A stretch of DNA of 64,000 nt from an uncultured Erythrobacter sp. (GTDB lineage Bacteria; Pseudomonadota; Alphaproteobacteria; Sphingomonadales; Sphingomonadaceae): the NCBI GenBank assembly GCA_947494705.1, contig CANLVN010000002.1, forward strand, positions 124,001 through 188,000, read 5' to 3'. This document shows positions 18,207 to 26,174 of the stretch, one piece after another. Made by a program: the position numbers and the translations under genes. The notes under the pieces are model-generated. The model did not search any database, had not been told where the DNA came from, and saw nothing but the letters and a program-made list of their open reading frames with translations. Each line of letters starts with the position of its first letter. Within the stretch, counting starts at the first letter, position 1.

Positions 18207-18885
18207 GATTGCAGTTTCCGGCGACGCAGCCATGCAAGGTGGCGGCTCTTTGCATAGCAGCGCGGCTGCATTCCCGCTGCCAGCCTGTTGTGCATATGCC
18301 GCCAGTGATCGGGTGCGACTTCGCACGGATCGTGGCCCGCCTGTTCGATGGCGTCGATCAGTTCAAAGGTCTGGCGAACCTTTGGCCAGCCTCGAACCGA
18401 CAGCAGGATTTCGCCGCCAGGGTCGACTTGCGGCACGGTGGTGAAGGCTTCGCCGCTGGCGACTGCGCGCACGATATCGAGCGTTGAACGAAGGGTGCCG
18501 TAATCATTGGAGGCCCAGCGAACCAAAGCGAACACCTGACCCGGCGCATAGCTCTCGATGCGGGTGCGGCGATCCAGAATGCGTTCGGCAACCGGCTTCC
18601 CAAAGCGCAGCCAGTCTTCGCGCACGCCTTGCTGCCACACCAGCGTGACATGGGTGAGCGGCGGATTGCCATTCTGAATGCACTGATTGGTAGAGGGAGG
18701 CTCCGCCGCGCCCCCTGTGCACAGGCGCCGCGCCGTTAGCAGGAATCTGGAAGATTCCTTGTTAGGATAGTTAAGGGGCGCAGCAGCCCAGCATTTCTGC
18801 GGGTTTGGGCTCGGTTTCGGTTCCCGATAGTCCGAACTTGCGGTTCCTGATCGACCGAGCGCGTGGGTTCCTGATAGTCCGAACA
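18203..18885 (-). CDS. DUF2840 domain protein with uncertain start
   Basis: The conserved DUF2840 domain begins near 18660 (LTHVTLVW...RWASNDYG) and runs to the stop at 18203, about 155 residues, rich in Arg near the C-terminus. DUF2840 proteins always travel with traF-like peptidases in sphingomonad and rhizobial elements; their function is unknown. Odd point: no ATG, GTG or TTG exists in frame between the domain and 18885. The only standard start upstream is an ATG at 18885 that overlaps the repA stop as TGATG and would translate through the iteron-like repeats, adding about 69 unrelated residues. A rare ATT at 18679 or a GTG inside the domain (18640) are alternatives. A deletion that removed parA could have created this arrangement. 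Confidence 0.7.
18819..18884. repeat. Iteron-like direct repeats next to repA
   Basis: Three direct copies of a 19-bp word start at 18819 (GGTTCCCGATAGTCCGAAC), 18842 (a diverged copy, GGTTCCTGATCGACCGAG) and 18866 (GGTTCCTGATAGTCCGAAC). The spacing is 23 and 24 bp, about two helical turns, and the array ends 2 bp before the repA stop codon. Arrays of this kind beside a RepA gene are typical initiator-binding iterons of a plasmid origin. The repeats are seen directly; origin function is inferred. Confidence 0.6.
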
Positions 18886-19779
18886 TCACACCGACTTGTC
18901 CACAGGGGTCATGCCGATCCGCCGCATCGCGGCATCGAAAGGATCGACGGGGAGGCGGACGAAATTCAGTCGCTCGCAGCCTAACTGATGCTCGAGGGTC
19001 AGGGTGTAGCCCGGCAGCGGCTGACGCCGAACGATATCGCGCAACTCGAACGCGAAGCGCTTCAGCGGCGAGAGCGCACCTGATTTCAGATGCAAATGGG
19101 CGATATCGAAACTCCACCCGCCCTTTTGCCTGCCGCCATGCTTGCGCACGATGCGGTAGAGCCAGCGTTCGAGCCCGCCGGTCAGCTGGAAATAGGCCGG
19201 GTCAATCGTCAGCACGAGCGCCCGGTCGAGCACGCCTTCATAGAACCAGTCGGGCACAATCATCTCGATACCGAGCGCGCGGCCATTGGCATCGAGGCGC
19301 TCGCGCCATTCGTTGATCCAGGAGAAGCGGTGACGGCGGCGTGCACCAAGTTGGCGGATCGATGTGGCGACGGTGGTTGATTGCAGCCGGTCGAGCGCGG
19401 CCTTCAACCGGTCATAGCCCGCCTTGCCGGTTCCGCGCCGGGTGAAGGCAAGAATTTCATGCGGCGTAGCGGCGATCAGCCGCGAGGTGGGTCTCCCGGC
19501 ATCGCGCGCCTCGACGATCTGGCTCGCCACCCAGATCAGCACATCGGCATCCCATATCGTCGCCATGCCGTGTTCGGCGGTGGCTTCGACGAGGATCGCG
19601 ACCTCGCCCATACGAAAATCGATCGGTTTGACGCGCTTCGACTTGGCGAGACTGAAGAAAGGCCAGGCCATCAGGTCCTGCGCATCGCGTGCCGCGATAT
19701 CGCCTCCGGCCCCGACGAACAGATCGAGCTGCTGCGTGGCGCTGGAGAGAGACGGGGCAGAAGTCTGGCGGGTAGGCAT
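18886..19779 (-). CDS. repA: Plasmid replication initiator protein RepA
   Basis: A 297-residue initiator of the RPA (replication initiator A) family. It shows DLMAWPFFSLAKSKR near residue 30, WDADVLIWVASQI, the HEILAFTRRGTG block, and the winged-helix-like end YRIVRKHGG...GGWSFDIAHLHLKSGALSPLKRF. The start MPTRQTSAPS at 19779 fits family length; the longer frame to 20184 overlaps the upstream HTH gene in another frame and is ignored. The iteron-like array at its 3' end suggests that an origin is retained. An intact repA inside a chromosomal island implies either a plasmid that integrated or an integrative element with a replication phase. Confidence 0.88.
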   Translation of the reverse strand: MPTRQTSAPSLSSATQQLDLFVGAGGDIAARDAQDLMAWPFFSLAKSKRVKPIDFRMGEVAILVEATAEHGMATIWDADVLIWVASQIVEARDAGRPTSRLIAATPHEILAFTRRGTGKAGYDRLKAALDRLQSTTVATSIRQLGARRRHRFSWINEWRERLDANGRALGIEMIVPDWFYEGVLDRALVLTIDPAYFQLTGGLERWLYRIVRKHGGRQKGGWSFDIAHLHLKSGALSPLKRFAFELRDIVRRQPLPGYTLTLEHQLGCERLNFVRLPVDPFDAAMRRIGMTPVDKSV

Positions 19780-19789
19780 AGCCTGACCT

Positions 19790-20062
19790 TCAGCGCCGCA
19801 CGGGACCGGAATAGCCGTCGATCCGCTTGGCGGGATGGACCACACCCCTGCCCGGATCGCTGGTCGAGCGGCGCAGGCCCTGCTCGGCCCAACTATCGAG
19901 ATCGTCGAGCCGGTAGACAATCCGCCCACCGAGCTTGCGATAGACTGGCCCGGTGCCAAAGCAGCGATGCTTTTCGAGCGTGCGCGGCGAAAGACCCAGA
20001 TGCACGGCGGCATCGGGTGTGCGCAGATAGCGGGGGCGGATCGGGGCGGGAACGGCGTCCAT
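19790..20062 (-). CDS. AlpA/MerR-like helix-turn-helix protein upstream of repA
   Basis: A 90-residue DNA-binding protein: YLRTPDAAVHLGLSPRTLEKHR, then GTGPVYRKLGGRIVYRLDDLDSWAE, the layout of helix-turn-helix domain 17/AlpA/excisionase proteins. It lies 10 bp before repA on the same strand. Such genes are nearly always immediately upstream of this type of repA and are thought to regulate it. The start ATG at 20062 follows the family N-terminus; frames extending to 20200 have no support. Confidence 0.85.
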   Translation of the reverse strand: MDAVPAPIRPRYLRTPDAAVHLGLSPRTLEKHRCFGTGPVYRKLGGRIVYRLDDLDSWAEQGLRRSTSDPGRGVVHPAKRIDGYSGPVRR

Positions 20063-20183
20063 GGAATATCTCCGCTTAAGACAGGTTGCTGCAGCGCAGA
20101 GCTGCTGGTTGCGGAGAGATGTGGCGCAGCGCGGCGCGGCGAAGGGAGTGACCAAATGTAGGTGGCCAAAGCTGTCACCCCCA

Positions 20184-20711
20184 TCAGATGGAGCGATCAA
20201 AACCGGGAAAGGCGCGGTAGCCGCCGCCGCGCAATTTCAGTGCCGTTCGCAGCAGACGCAGCACATGGCGTTTTTCGCCCGAGGCCTTCCATTCAGCGCC
20301 TCTAAGAAGGCGGGAATTGGGATAGACGAGAGTGAAGGCAAGCTCACGGATGGTGGCACCGGCTTCGCGAGCATCGAGCATCGCCAGCATGTTGGCCAGC
20401 CTGCGGCGCTGGTATTCGCTTGGCGAGCTATTGGAAGTTTGAAGCGCAGCCCGTTGACCTGCGCAGGCAAGCTGAAAGCGATAAAGGGCCTCGGATCGCA
20501 AGGAGGCGAGCGCATCATCTGGGATAAGAAAGGCAGGCGAAAATCCGACTGCCAGATCCGATTGCCAAAGCCGATAGCGGCCAACAGCACTGGTCAGAAC
20601 GTAGTGCAGTCCGTCCGAACATGCACAGCTATGAACCGCATTGCAGGGAATGTCCGAGAGCAAGCGTTCGGCAGGTTCGGTTCCTGTCTGGATAATAGTG
20701 GTGCCAAGCAC
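20184..20711 (-). CDS. DUF2285 domain protein
   Basis: A 175-residue protein whose C-terminal half (YQRRRLANMLAMLDAREAGATIRELA, then LRTALKLRGGGYRAF) has the DUF2285 layout. These are predicted DNA-binding proteins found upstream of repA/parA modules. The start is uncertain; the first 40 residues are not typical. Many relatives fuse this domain to a DUF6499 N-terminus. Here the DUF6499 part is a separate frame (20734-20970) ending 22 bp upstream, so this may be a genuinely split pair or an old frameshift. Confidence 0.75.
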   Translation of the reverse strand: MLGTTIIQTGTEPAERLLSDIPCNAVHSCACSDGLHYVLTSAVGRYRLWQSDLAVGFSPAFLIPDDALASLRSEALYRFQLACAGQRAALQTSNSSPSEYQRRRLANMLAMLDAREAGATIRELAFTLVYPNSRLLRGAEWKASGEKRHVLRLLRTALKLRGGGYRAFPGFDRSI

Positions 20712-20733
20712 CTCGGGCGACCAATGCGCCGGT

Positions 20734-20970
20734 TCATCCTTCGCCGATTTTGCCGGATCGCAGGGGAAAGCTCAGGCCCCATCGCCGAGCCAGGCCCTCC
20801 CTTTCTTCCTGTGCCTTTGCCGGATCGGCGAGGGCGCAATGCTCTGTCTGATTGTATTCGCGGACATAGTCGGGGTTGCGGCGCAGGAATTCCTGCGCGA
20901 AATCCGCATGGTCATGGGTCTCGAAGCGCTCGGCATAGTCGGCTGAGCGCCAGGAGCCTTCTCCCGACAT
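20734..20970 (-). CDS. DUF6499-type small transcriptional-regulator-like protein
   Basis: A 78-residue protein with the recognisable DUF6499 pattern: WRSADYAERFETHDHADFAQEFLRRNPDYVREY followed by LARRWGLSFP. The family stands in front of DUF2285 proteins in mobile elements, either fused or as a separate gene. A GGAGG-like site precedes the ATG at 20970. Function is inferred only from context (control of the replication module). Confidence 0.78.
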   Translation of the reverse strand: MSGEGSWRSADYAERFETHDHADFAQEFLRRNPDYVREYNQTEHCALADPAKAQEEREGLARRWGLSFPLRSGKIGEG

Positions 20971-21130
20971 TGCAACCTCCTTTGGCAGAGGGCAGCTTGG
21001 CCAGGCTGAAATGTTTGAGAGAATTGAAGAATCGGGAAGTATCCGAAATTTCTTATCGCTGCTCTTCGCAGCGGCACAAGCAAACGCGTGAAATTACCTA
21101 GAATTGCACAAAGATGAAATTGGCTCGCAA

Positions 21131-21391
21131 TTAATCCTTCGCGATCAATTGCCTGTAGCCACTACGCGCCATCCACCGTGCACGCTCGATATGCGCCGCG
21201 TGCATCGCGCGCGCTGCGTCTGGGTCGTCAGCGGGATCAAGGCTAAACACAAGTCGAACCACTTCGCGCCAATCCGCGCCTTCCGCAGCGGCATCAAGCA
21301 GGCGCAGATAGGTGACGAAATGCGCTTCATCATAGTCCGTGACGTGTTCGGACTGCGGCGGAACATCTTGCAAGGCAGGGGTCTCAGTCAT
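21131..21391 (-). CDS. Small DUF2285-related protein
   Basis: An 86-residue helical protein with TDYDEAHFVTYLRLLDAAAEGADWREVVRLV and a tail ARWMARSGYRQLI. Proteins of this pattern stand at the head of the DUF6499/DUF2285/repA cluster in sphingomonad elements and are usually annotated as DUF2285-type DNA-binding proteins. The start MTETPALQD at 21391 was chosen over an extension to 21478 with a basic, atypical N-terminus. It is the first gene of the right-to-left replication/transfer block. Confidence 0.72.
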   Translation of the reverse strand: MTETPALQDVPPQSEHVTDYDEAHFVTYLRLLDAAAEGADWREVVRLVFSLDPADDPDAARAMHAAHIERARWMARSGYRQLIAKD

Positions 21392-21627
21392 GATCAGCTC
21401 GGTTTCGACTCGCTTGCTTTCGGGCTTGCTTTTAGCACGAAATCCTTCGCCACTCTTCGCTATGCCGCTTATCCCCAAACAGGTAATGCGATATTCCAGT
21501 TCAGGTTAACAGCGCGCACGACAAAAGCCGCTGAGTTTCAAAGCTTTTCGCGAAATCAGCACATACCTACTTTCATTCAGAGTATACTCCGTGGTTAAAT
21601 ACTCTGCAATCCCGCTCACTCGCCAGC

Positions 21628-21858
21628 ATGACCCTGCGCGAGACCTTTGCTGCGAATTTGCGCCGCTATCGAAAAGCGGTCGGCCTGTCGCAGGAAGAAC
21701 TTGCCCATCGCGCACAGATCGACCGGACCTATGTCAGCAGCCTTGAGCGTTGTCAGTATGCCGCAACGCTGGATGTGATCGAAAAGCTGGCAGTCGAGTT
21801 AGGTATTGAGCCTGCGGAATTGCTTGCAACTGCGGAAGGCGACAAACTGGCAACTTAG
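21628..21858 (+). CDS. XRE family transcriptional regulator
   Basis: A 76-residue protein made almost entirely of one HTH_XRE domain: LRRYRKAVGLSQEELAHRAQIDRTYVSSLERCQ, a classical lambda-Cro-like helix-turn-helix. It is divergent from the replication/transfer block, with about 235 bp between the two starts, the position of a repressor controlling that block. No fused effector domain. The DNA-binding call is very sure, the target is inferred. Confidence 0.85.
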   Translation: MTLRETFAANLRRYRKAVGLSQEELAHRAQIDRTYVSSLERCQYAATLDVIEKLAVELGIEPAELLATAEGDKLAT

Positions 21859-21908
21859 CGGGGTGTCCGCTTTGGGGCTGCGCACATGGCGTTCTCAATG
21901 GCAGATCT

Positions 21909-21929
21909 TGGGGTGGGAAGCGGATATTC
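21909..21929. repeat. Dispersed repeat, copy 1 core
   Basis: The core GGGTGGGAAGCGGA with a following TATT is embedded in a diverged longer unit that starts near 21,860 with GTGTCCGCTTTGGGG. The same core occurs at 24,438 and 25,997. It lies between convergent XRE genes. These extragenic repeats are non-coding and of unknown function. Confidence 0.55.
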
Positions 21930-21951
21930 GTGCCTAACCCATTTTCAATGA

Positions 21952-22179
21952 TCACGACTCATTGGCGTCATCGATGTCCGGCAAATAAGACAGCAATTCG
22001 CCCGGCTCACATTCGAGCGCTAGGCAAAGACGGGCTAGGGTTGCAAAGCGGATGCCGCGAACCTTATTTGACCGAAATAGCGACAATTGCGTTTCGCTGA
22101 GGCCTACCCGCTGCGCGACCTCCTTTCCTGAAAGTCCACGCTGTTTAAGAACGCTGTCGAGTGTGACTTGCACTGGCAT
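21952..22179 (-). CDS. XRE/Cro family regulator of a DUF2975 pair
   Basis: A 75-residue YozG-type HTH: LKQRGLSGKEVAQRVGLSETQLSLFRSNKVRGIRFATLARLC, ending in an acidic tail. Its ATG overlaps the stop of the DUF2975 membrane gene (TGATG at 22177-22181), so the two are translated together. XRE plus DUF2975 pairs are widespread in bacteria, but their signal and target are not established. Confidence 0.87.
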   Translation of the reverse strand: MPVQVTLDSVLKQRGLSGKEVAQRVGLSETQLSLFRSNKVRGIRFATLARLCLALECEPGELLSYLPDIDDANES

Positions 22180-22637
22180 CACAGTATCTCGTCAAGTTCG
22201 GCGCGAGCAGCGGCGGCGACCCGGAGCGGGCGGCCCAGCACAAAAAGCAGCAAGCCCACACACCCGAGAGTGATGGCTGGGACGTCGAACCAGCCCCAGG
22301 CCGACGAATCAAGGAGAGCTTTCAAAATCAACGGCCGACCGAAAACAAACGCCATACCGCCAAGGAAGAGGCAGATTCCGAGACGCTCGAGTAAATTGCT
22401 GAGCGCAAGTTCCACGGCTTGTCCAACAGCAATCGCTTTGAAAGCCCTTTCAGTCATCCAAATCCCGCCGACGAAAAATAAAGACGGAAGGGTCGCGGCG
22501 AAATGTTGGATCTTCGCCTCCGCACTGCGTCCTTCGTCAAATAGAAAGAGGATGCTTAAACCCATCGCCAGCAAAACAAGCACAAGGACCCCAAGTGTGG
22601 CGTAGCGAGCTAGCCTCGCATTTCTAATTATCGACAT
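22179..22637 (-). CDS. DUF2975 membrane protein
   Basis: A 152-residue integral membrane protein with four hydrophobic segments (about 13-33, 45-65, 88-105, 116-135), the DUF2975 layout. It is first in a two-gene operon with a YozG-like XRE regulator. The start ATG at 22637 has GGAG six bases upstream; a TTG twelve bases earlier lacks one. It probably senses or transmits a membrane state to the regulator, by analogy only. Confidence 0.8.
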   Translation of the reverse strand: MSIIRNARLARYATLGVLVLVLLAMGLSILFLFDEGRSAEAKIQHFAATLPSLFFVGGIWMTERAFKAIAVGQAVELALSNLLERLGICLFLGGMAFVFGRPLILKALLDSSAWGWFDVPAITLGCVGLLLFVLGRPLRVAAAARAELDEIL

Positions 22638-22812
22638 CAGCGTCTCCAAGAATTTAACTAAGACTTAAATATCGATTTTAACCATTTAAGCAAGAGTTAA
22701 ATTATGTGCATCCGCAAAGAGGCTGTCGCGTGCATCTGCAGGTGGCATCATCCCGAGGGTGAGGGGCAATAGGGTGCGGGGCATGAGATTAGCTCGACGT
22801 CAGCTTCTGGGT

Positions 22813-24344
22813 CTATTCTGTTGAAAAACTCCCTCTTGCAGCGGGGCTAAACTATTGATTCAGTGTTTCTGCAACCACGCGGAGACGGACTGATGATGGG
22901 CGAGCGGACGGTGATGCAGGAGGCGCTGTTCTACAGCTTCCGCATTGAGGATCATGTGCCCCAGGATCACCTGCTGCGCTCGGTTGACCGGTTCGTCGAT
23001 CTGGCGGGTATCCGAGAATACTTGAAGCCGTTCTACAGCTCGACCGGGCGGCCTTCGGTTGATCCCGAACTGATGATCCGGATGCTCCTCATTGGCTATT
23101 GCATGGGCATACGCTCGGAGCGCCGCTTGTGCGAGGAGGTGCACCTCAACCTCGCCTATCGCTGGTTCTGCCGGCTCGATCTCGAGGGGTCGGTGCCCGA
23201 TCACTCCACCTTCTCCAAGAACCGGCACGGCCGGTTCCGCGACAGCGACCTGCTGCGCAAGCTCTTCGAGATGACCGTCGAGCGCTGCATGAGAGAAGGA
23301 CTGGTGGGAGCAGAAGGCTTCGCGGTCGATGCGAGCCTGATCCGCGCCGATGTTCACCGCCAGCGTTCGGTTCCGGGGGAAGAAGGTCTCCCGCCCGAAG
23401 CTGCCGGTCGTGCAGTAGCTGAGTATCTCGAGGTCCTCGATGATGCTGCCTTCGGCGGAGCCACGCCTGTCGAGCCGAAGCGGATCAACCTCACCGATCC
23501 CGCTGCGCGCTGGACTGCGGCGACGCGCGAGGCGGCCTTCTACTCCTACTCCACCAACTATCTGATCGACCTCGATCACGCGGTGATCGTCGATGTGGAG
23601 GCGACGACATCGGTGCGGCAGGCCGAGGTTCTTGCGCAGCGAAGGATGATCGAGCGAACGCAGGAACGCTTCGGCTTGTGGCCCGAGCGGCTTGTAGCCG
23701 ACACAGCTTATGGCTCGGCGCCGAACCTTGCATGGCTGGTCGAGGACAAGGGTATCGAGCCCCATATCCCCGTGTTCGACAAGTCTGCACGCAGCGACGG
23801 CACCCTTGCGCGGTCAGACTTTGCCTATGACGCCGAGGACGACAGTTACCTCTGTCCTGGCGGAAAGCGGCTGAAACCATCTAACCGCAACTTCAAGGCC
23901 CCGCGCCCGCTGGCCAATGCCGATGGCTTCATCCGCTACCGTGCGAGCCAGAAGGACTGTCAGGCATGCAATCTCAAGCAGCGCTGCGCACCCCGCACGG
24001 CGACCCGCAAGATCGTGCGCTCGGTCCACGAAGGCGCACGCGACCTGGCACGCGATATCTCCAAAAGTGACGTCTATCTCGTCTCACGTCGCCAGCGAAA
24101 GAAGGTCGAGATGCTCTTTGCGCACCTCAAGAGGATCCTGAAGTTGGACCGCTTGCGTCTGCGTGGTCCCAACGGAGCAAAAGACGAGTTCCACCTCGCC
24201 GCCGCAGCCCAGAACCTACGGAAACTGGCCAAGATGCGGCCCATGCCGGGCCTCGCCACTGCCTGAGAGAGGCATCGGCCTCACTCGCCCTCGATCCAGA
24301 ACCTTAAACCAGCGCAGCCAGCGGGGACTTTTTCAACGGAATAG
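22813..24344 (+). mobile_element. IS1182-family insertion sequence
   Basis: A complete-looking element of about 1.53 kb. The outer ends are imperfect inverted repeats of about 21 bp sharing the core GTTGAAAAA (22820-22828, and inverted at 24330-24338), with two mismatches between ends. The single transposase gene is intact. A GGT lies just outside both ends, too short to be called a target duplication. It is inserted between the DUF2975 operon and a dispersed repeat. Confidence 0.82.
22893..24266 (+). CDS. IS1182 family transposase
   Basis: A 457-residue DDE transposase. The N-terminus MMGERTVMQEALFYSF is the standard IS1182 start, with GGAG nine bases upstream of ATG 22893; a GTG at 22863 would add ten residues. 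DUF772-type region: GRPSVDPELMIRMLLIGY and RWFCRLDLEG. The catalytic region includes FAVDASLI (first Asp), LVADTAYGS (second Asp) and RRQRKKVEMLFAHLKRI (Glu). A Cys motif CQACNLKQRC precedes the final Glu region. No frameshift is seen, so it may be active. Confidence 0.93.
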   Translation: MMGERTVMQEALFYSFRIEDHVPQDHLLRSVDRFVDLAGIREYLKPFYSSTGRPSVDPELMIRMLLIGYCMGIRSERRLCEEVHLNLAYRWFCRLDLEGSVPDHSTFSKNRHGRFRDSDLLRKLFEMTVERCMREGLVGAEGFAVDASLIRADVHRQRSVPGEEGLPPEAAGRAVAEYLEVLDDAAFGGATPVEPKRINLTDPAARWTAATREAAFYSYSTNYLIDLDHAVIVDVEATTSVRQAEVLAQRRMIERTQERFGLWPERLVADTAYGSAPNLAWLVEDKGIEPHIPVFDKSARSDGTLARSDFAYDAEDDSYLCPGGKRLKPSNRNFKAPRPLANADGFIRYRASQKDCQACNLKQRCAPRTATRKIVRSVHEGARDLARDISKSDVYLVSRRQRKKVEMLFAHLKRILKLDRLRLRGPNGAKDEFHLAAAAQNLRKLAKMRPMPGLATA

Positions 24345-24437
24345 GGTCGTTAGCAGACCGTCCGGTTTTGTCTGAAAAGTCGGATTAGCAGTCAGTCCGC
24401 TTCTGGCAAAATCCACGGCGCTGCTGAATGCCCGAAA

Positions 24438-24457
24438 TGGGGTGGGGAGCGGAATGT
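24438..24457. repeat. Dispersed repeat, copy 2 core
   Basis: The 24,345-24,465 stretch, directly behind the IS, carries GGTCGTTAGCAGACCGTCC, a TCTGAAAAG box and the core GGGTGGGGAGCGGAATGT. The order of boxes is the same as in the copy at 25,885-26,017, so both derive from one longer unit of about 110-130 bp. Non-coding. Confidence 0.55.
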
Positions 24458-24533
24458 CTGCTTTGCGCAACGATTTGCTTCGTTACGGACGTTCAGAATT
24501 GGCAAGACCCTGCCGAGTGCCTACTCTCATTGG

Positions 24534-24950
24534 GTGGAAAGCGACGCGACTCTAGGAAGCTGCCTTTGCGGCTCGTTTCAATTTGAAGTTCGTGGCCAGC
24601 TTGGCGACGTGTGGCTCTGCCATTGCGACTTGTGCCGCAAGGCAAACGGGAGCGCTTACTCGGCAAATAGCAAAGTTGCTCTCGATCAATTCAAGATCGT
24701 CAGCCAGACTGCACCAATCGCCAAATACGAGTCTTCGCCCGGAGCGTGGAAGCACTTCTGCTCGACTTGTGGGTCACCCGTTTATTCGCTCGTGGATTGG
24801 GACCCGGACCATATTCGCATACGCTTGGGACTGTTGCAGCGCGATGCGAAGGCGCGCGTCGTAGGGCATGTCTGGACGGGCTCGAAAGCGGAGTGGGACG
24901 AAATCTCGGACCGGCTGCCGAAATTGGACACTGGGGCCGAACCCCGTTGA
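24534..24950 (+). CDS. GFA family protein (glutathione-dependent formaldehyde-activating-like)
   Basis: A 138-residue zinc-binding protein with the three GFA cysteine clusters: GSCLCGSFQFEV (about 9-20), CHCDLCRKANGSAY (about 29-42) and FCSTCGSPVYS (about 75-85). The type member condenses formaldehyde with glutathione; most family members have unknown substrates. The start is GTG 24534, the only one that keeps the first Cys pair; no strong ribosome binding site is seen. It is a stand-alone accessory gene behind the insertion sequence. Confidence 0.88.
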   Translation: MESDATLGSCLCGSFQFEVRGQLGDVWLCHCDLCRKANGSAYSANSKVALDQFKIVSQTAPIAKYESSPGAWKHFCSTCGSPVYSLVDWDPDHIRIRLGLLQRDAKARVVGHVWTGSKAEWDEISDRLPKLDTGAEPR

Positions 24951-24953
24951 ACC

Positions 24954-25804
24954 TTATCGCGCTAGCCAATCGAGCCTCTTCCTGAAGCGCGTATCGGCAT
25001 CAAGCTCGGCCAGCGAAATTGCGGACCAAGCAATACCCTGAAGGGTGCGGGCGACGACGAGCATTTCGAGCAGCTCCGCATCATAGTTTTGCGAGTATGC
25101 ATGAAGCGCGGCTGCCGCCGCTTGGCCATTTCCGAACACCAATGACGATGCAATCATGCAAGCTAGATCCCACTCTACAGGACCGAGATGCGCATCCTCG
25201 AAATCACCCCAAACCAGCCCTTGGCTAGTCGGCCATAGATTTCCGTGATGGGCATCCCCGTGTAGAGGTCGGAGAGGTATCTCTCGTTCCGACAATGCTT
25301 TACGTACTCGATCGGACATGCGCCCGACGATATCGCGATCGGCTGCGGCTAGCCTGTCGCTTACTTCCTTTCGAGTTAGAATAGCCCATGTCTCTTCGAG
25401 CGCCCCATCACGGGCAGTGCCCCTGGATAGTCTCGCAAAACTATATGTATTTCGCGAAGCGCGATGCCGAGTTCCATCGGGGTGACCGCCCGTGGAGCGA
25501 TTTCAAGATGCTCCCAAAATGTCACATAGTGCTTTCCGAACTTGTGCGGCCCCGGTGGGAATGCGCTCCACGATCGAACCACCTTCGCGGACGTCTGGTT
25601 CAGATAATGGGCGAGCTTTACTTCCCGCGCGAGCCAAGTGTCTCCTTCGCGGACCTTACTTGAAGAACCTGTCATCCGCGCGACGATCGGGTGCGGTTCG
25701 AGTTTGAACATCTGGTTGGCATAGCCGCCAATCGCCTCAACTCGCTTGACTTCAACTCCATTTGCAGCAGCAAATGTTCTTATGAATGCCTCTGTGGATT
25801 GCAT
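24954..25804 (-). pseudogene. Phosphotransferase (aminoglycoside/choline kinase-like), frameshifted
   Basis: Two frames together encode one APH-type kinase. The N-terminal part (25804-25376) has the nucleotide-binding lobe (IGGYANQMFKLE, PIVARMTG, AREVKLAHYL). The C-terminal part (to 24954) has the catalytic HGDAHHGNLW and the metal-binding WGDFEDAHLG. Reading past the first stop in the second frame gives continuous sense (ALEETWAILTRKEVSDRLAA). One missing G in the run at 25403-25406 (CCCC on the plus strand) explains the break. It is either a pseudogene or a homopolymer sequencing error. The substrate cannot be told; close aminoglycoside kinases are not obvious. Confidence 0.85.
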
Positions 25805-26174
25805 GCTTGCGTCAGTATCACCCAGCCAACTGATCGCAATCTAGATAACATGAGTAGGTCCGCTTTTCGGATTTGGCCAAGGCTAGTGAAATGTCCGCCA
25901 TTGGGTCGTTTGCCGACAGTCCGCTTTTATCTGAAAAGCTCGGATAGCTGCCTGTCCACTTTTGGTGAAATCGACCGACCATCTGAACGGCGCGTATTGG
26001 GGTGGGAAGCGGACATTATGTCTTTGTGGTAGCGAATGCTGCGACTGCTGTTCCAGCCCCCTCCAGTATGGGGGTCGCAAAGGGCTGCTCAGCGATCTCA
26101 TTCGATTTACTCGCCTTTAAGCAAGCGCCGGCTAAGTTGCTTTAATTATTGCAAATTCGATTGGAGTTATCACA
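25805..26174. other. Intergenic region dominated by a dispersed repeat
   Basis: Some 370 bp without a gene. From 25,858 to 26,017 it consists of GTCCGCTTTT-type words, a TCTGAAAAGCTCGGATAG box and the core GGGTGGGAAGCGGA. The last 12 bp carry the ribosome binding site GGAG (26163-26166) of the following exported protein. Confidence 0.5.
25997..26017. repeat. Dispersed repeat, copy 3 core
   Basis: The most complete copy of the unit: GGTCGTTTGCCGACAGTCCGC near 25,902, TCTGAAAAGC near 25,930 and the core GGGTGGGAAGCGGACATT here. It matches copy 2 box by box with about 30% divergence by eye. Another degenerate copy lies at about 27,076-27,145 in partly inverted order. Confidence 0.55.

Noticed and set aside
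22810..24347. GGT target-site duplication around the insertion sequence
   Set aside because: Three matching bases are too few to distinguish from chance.
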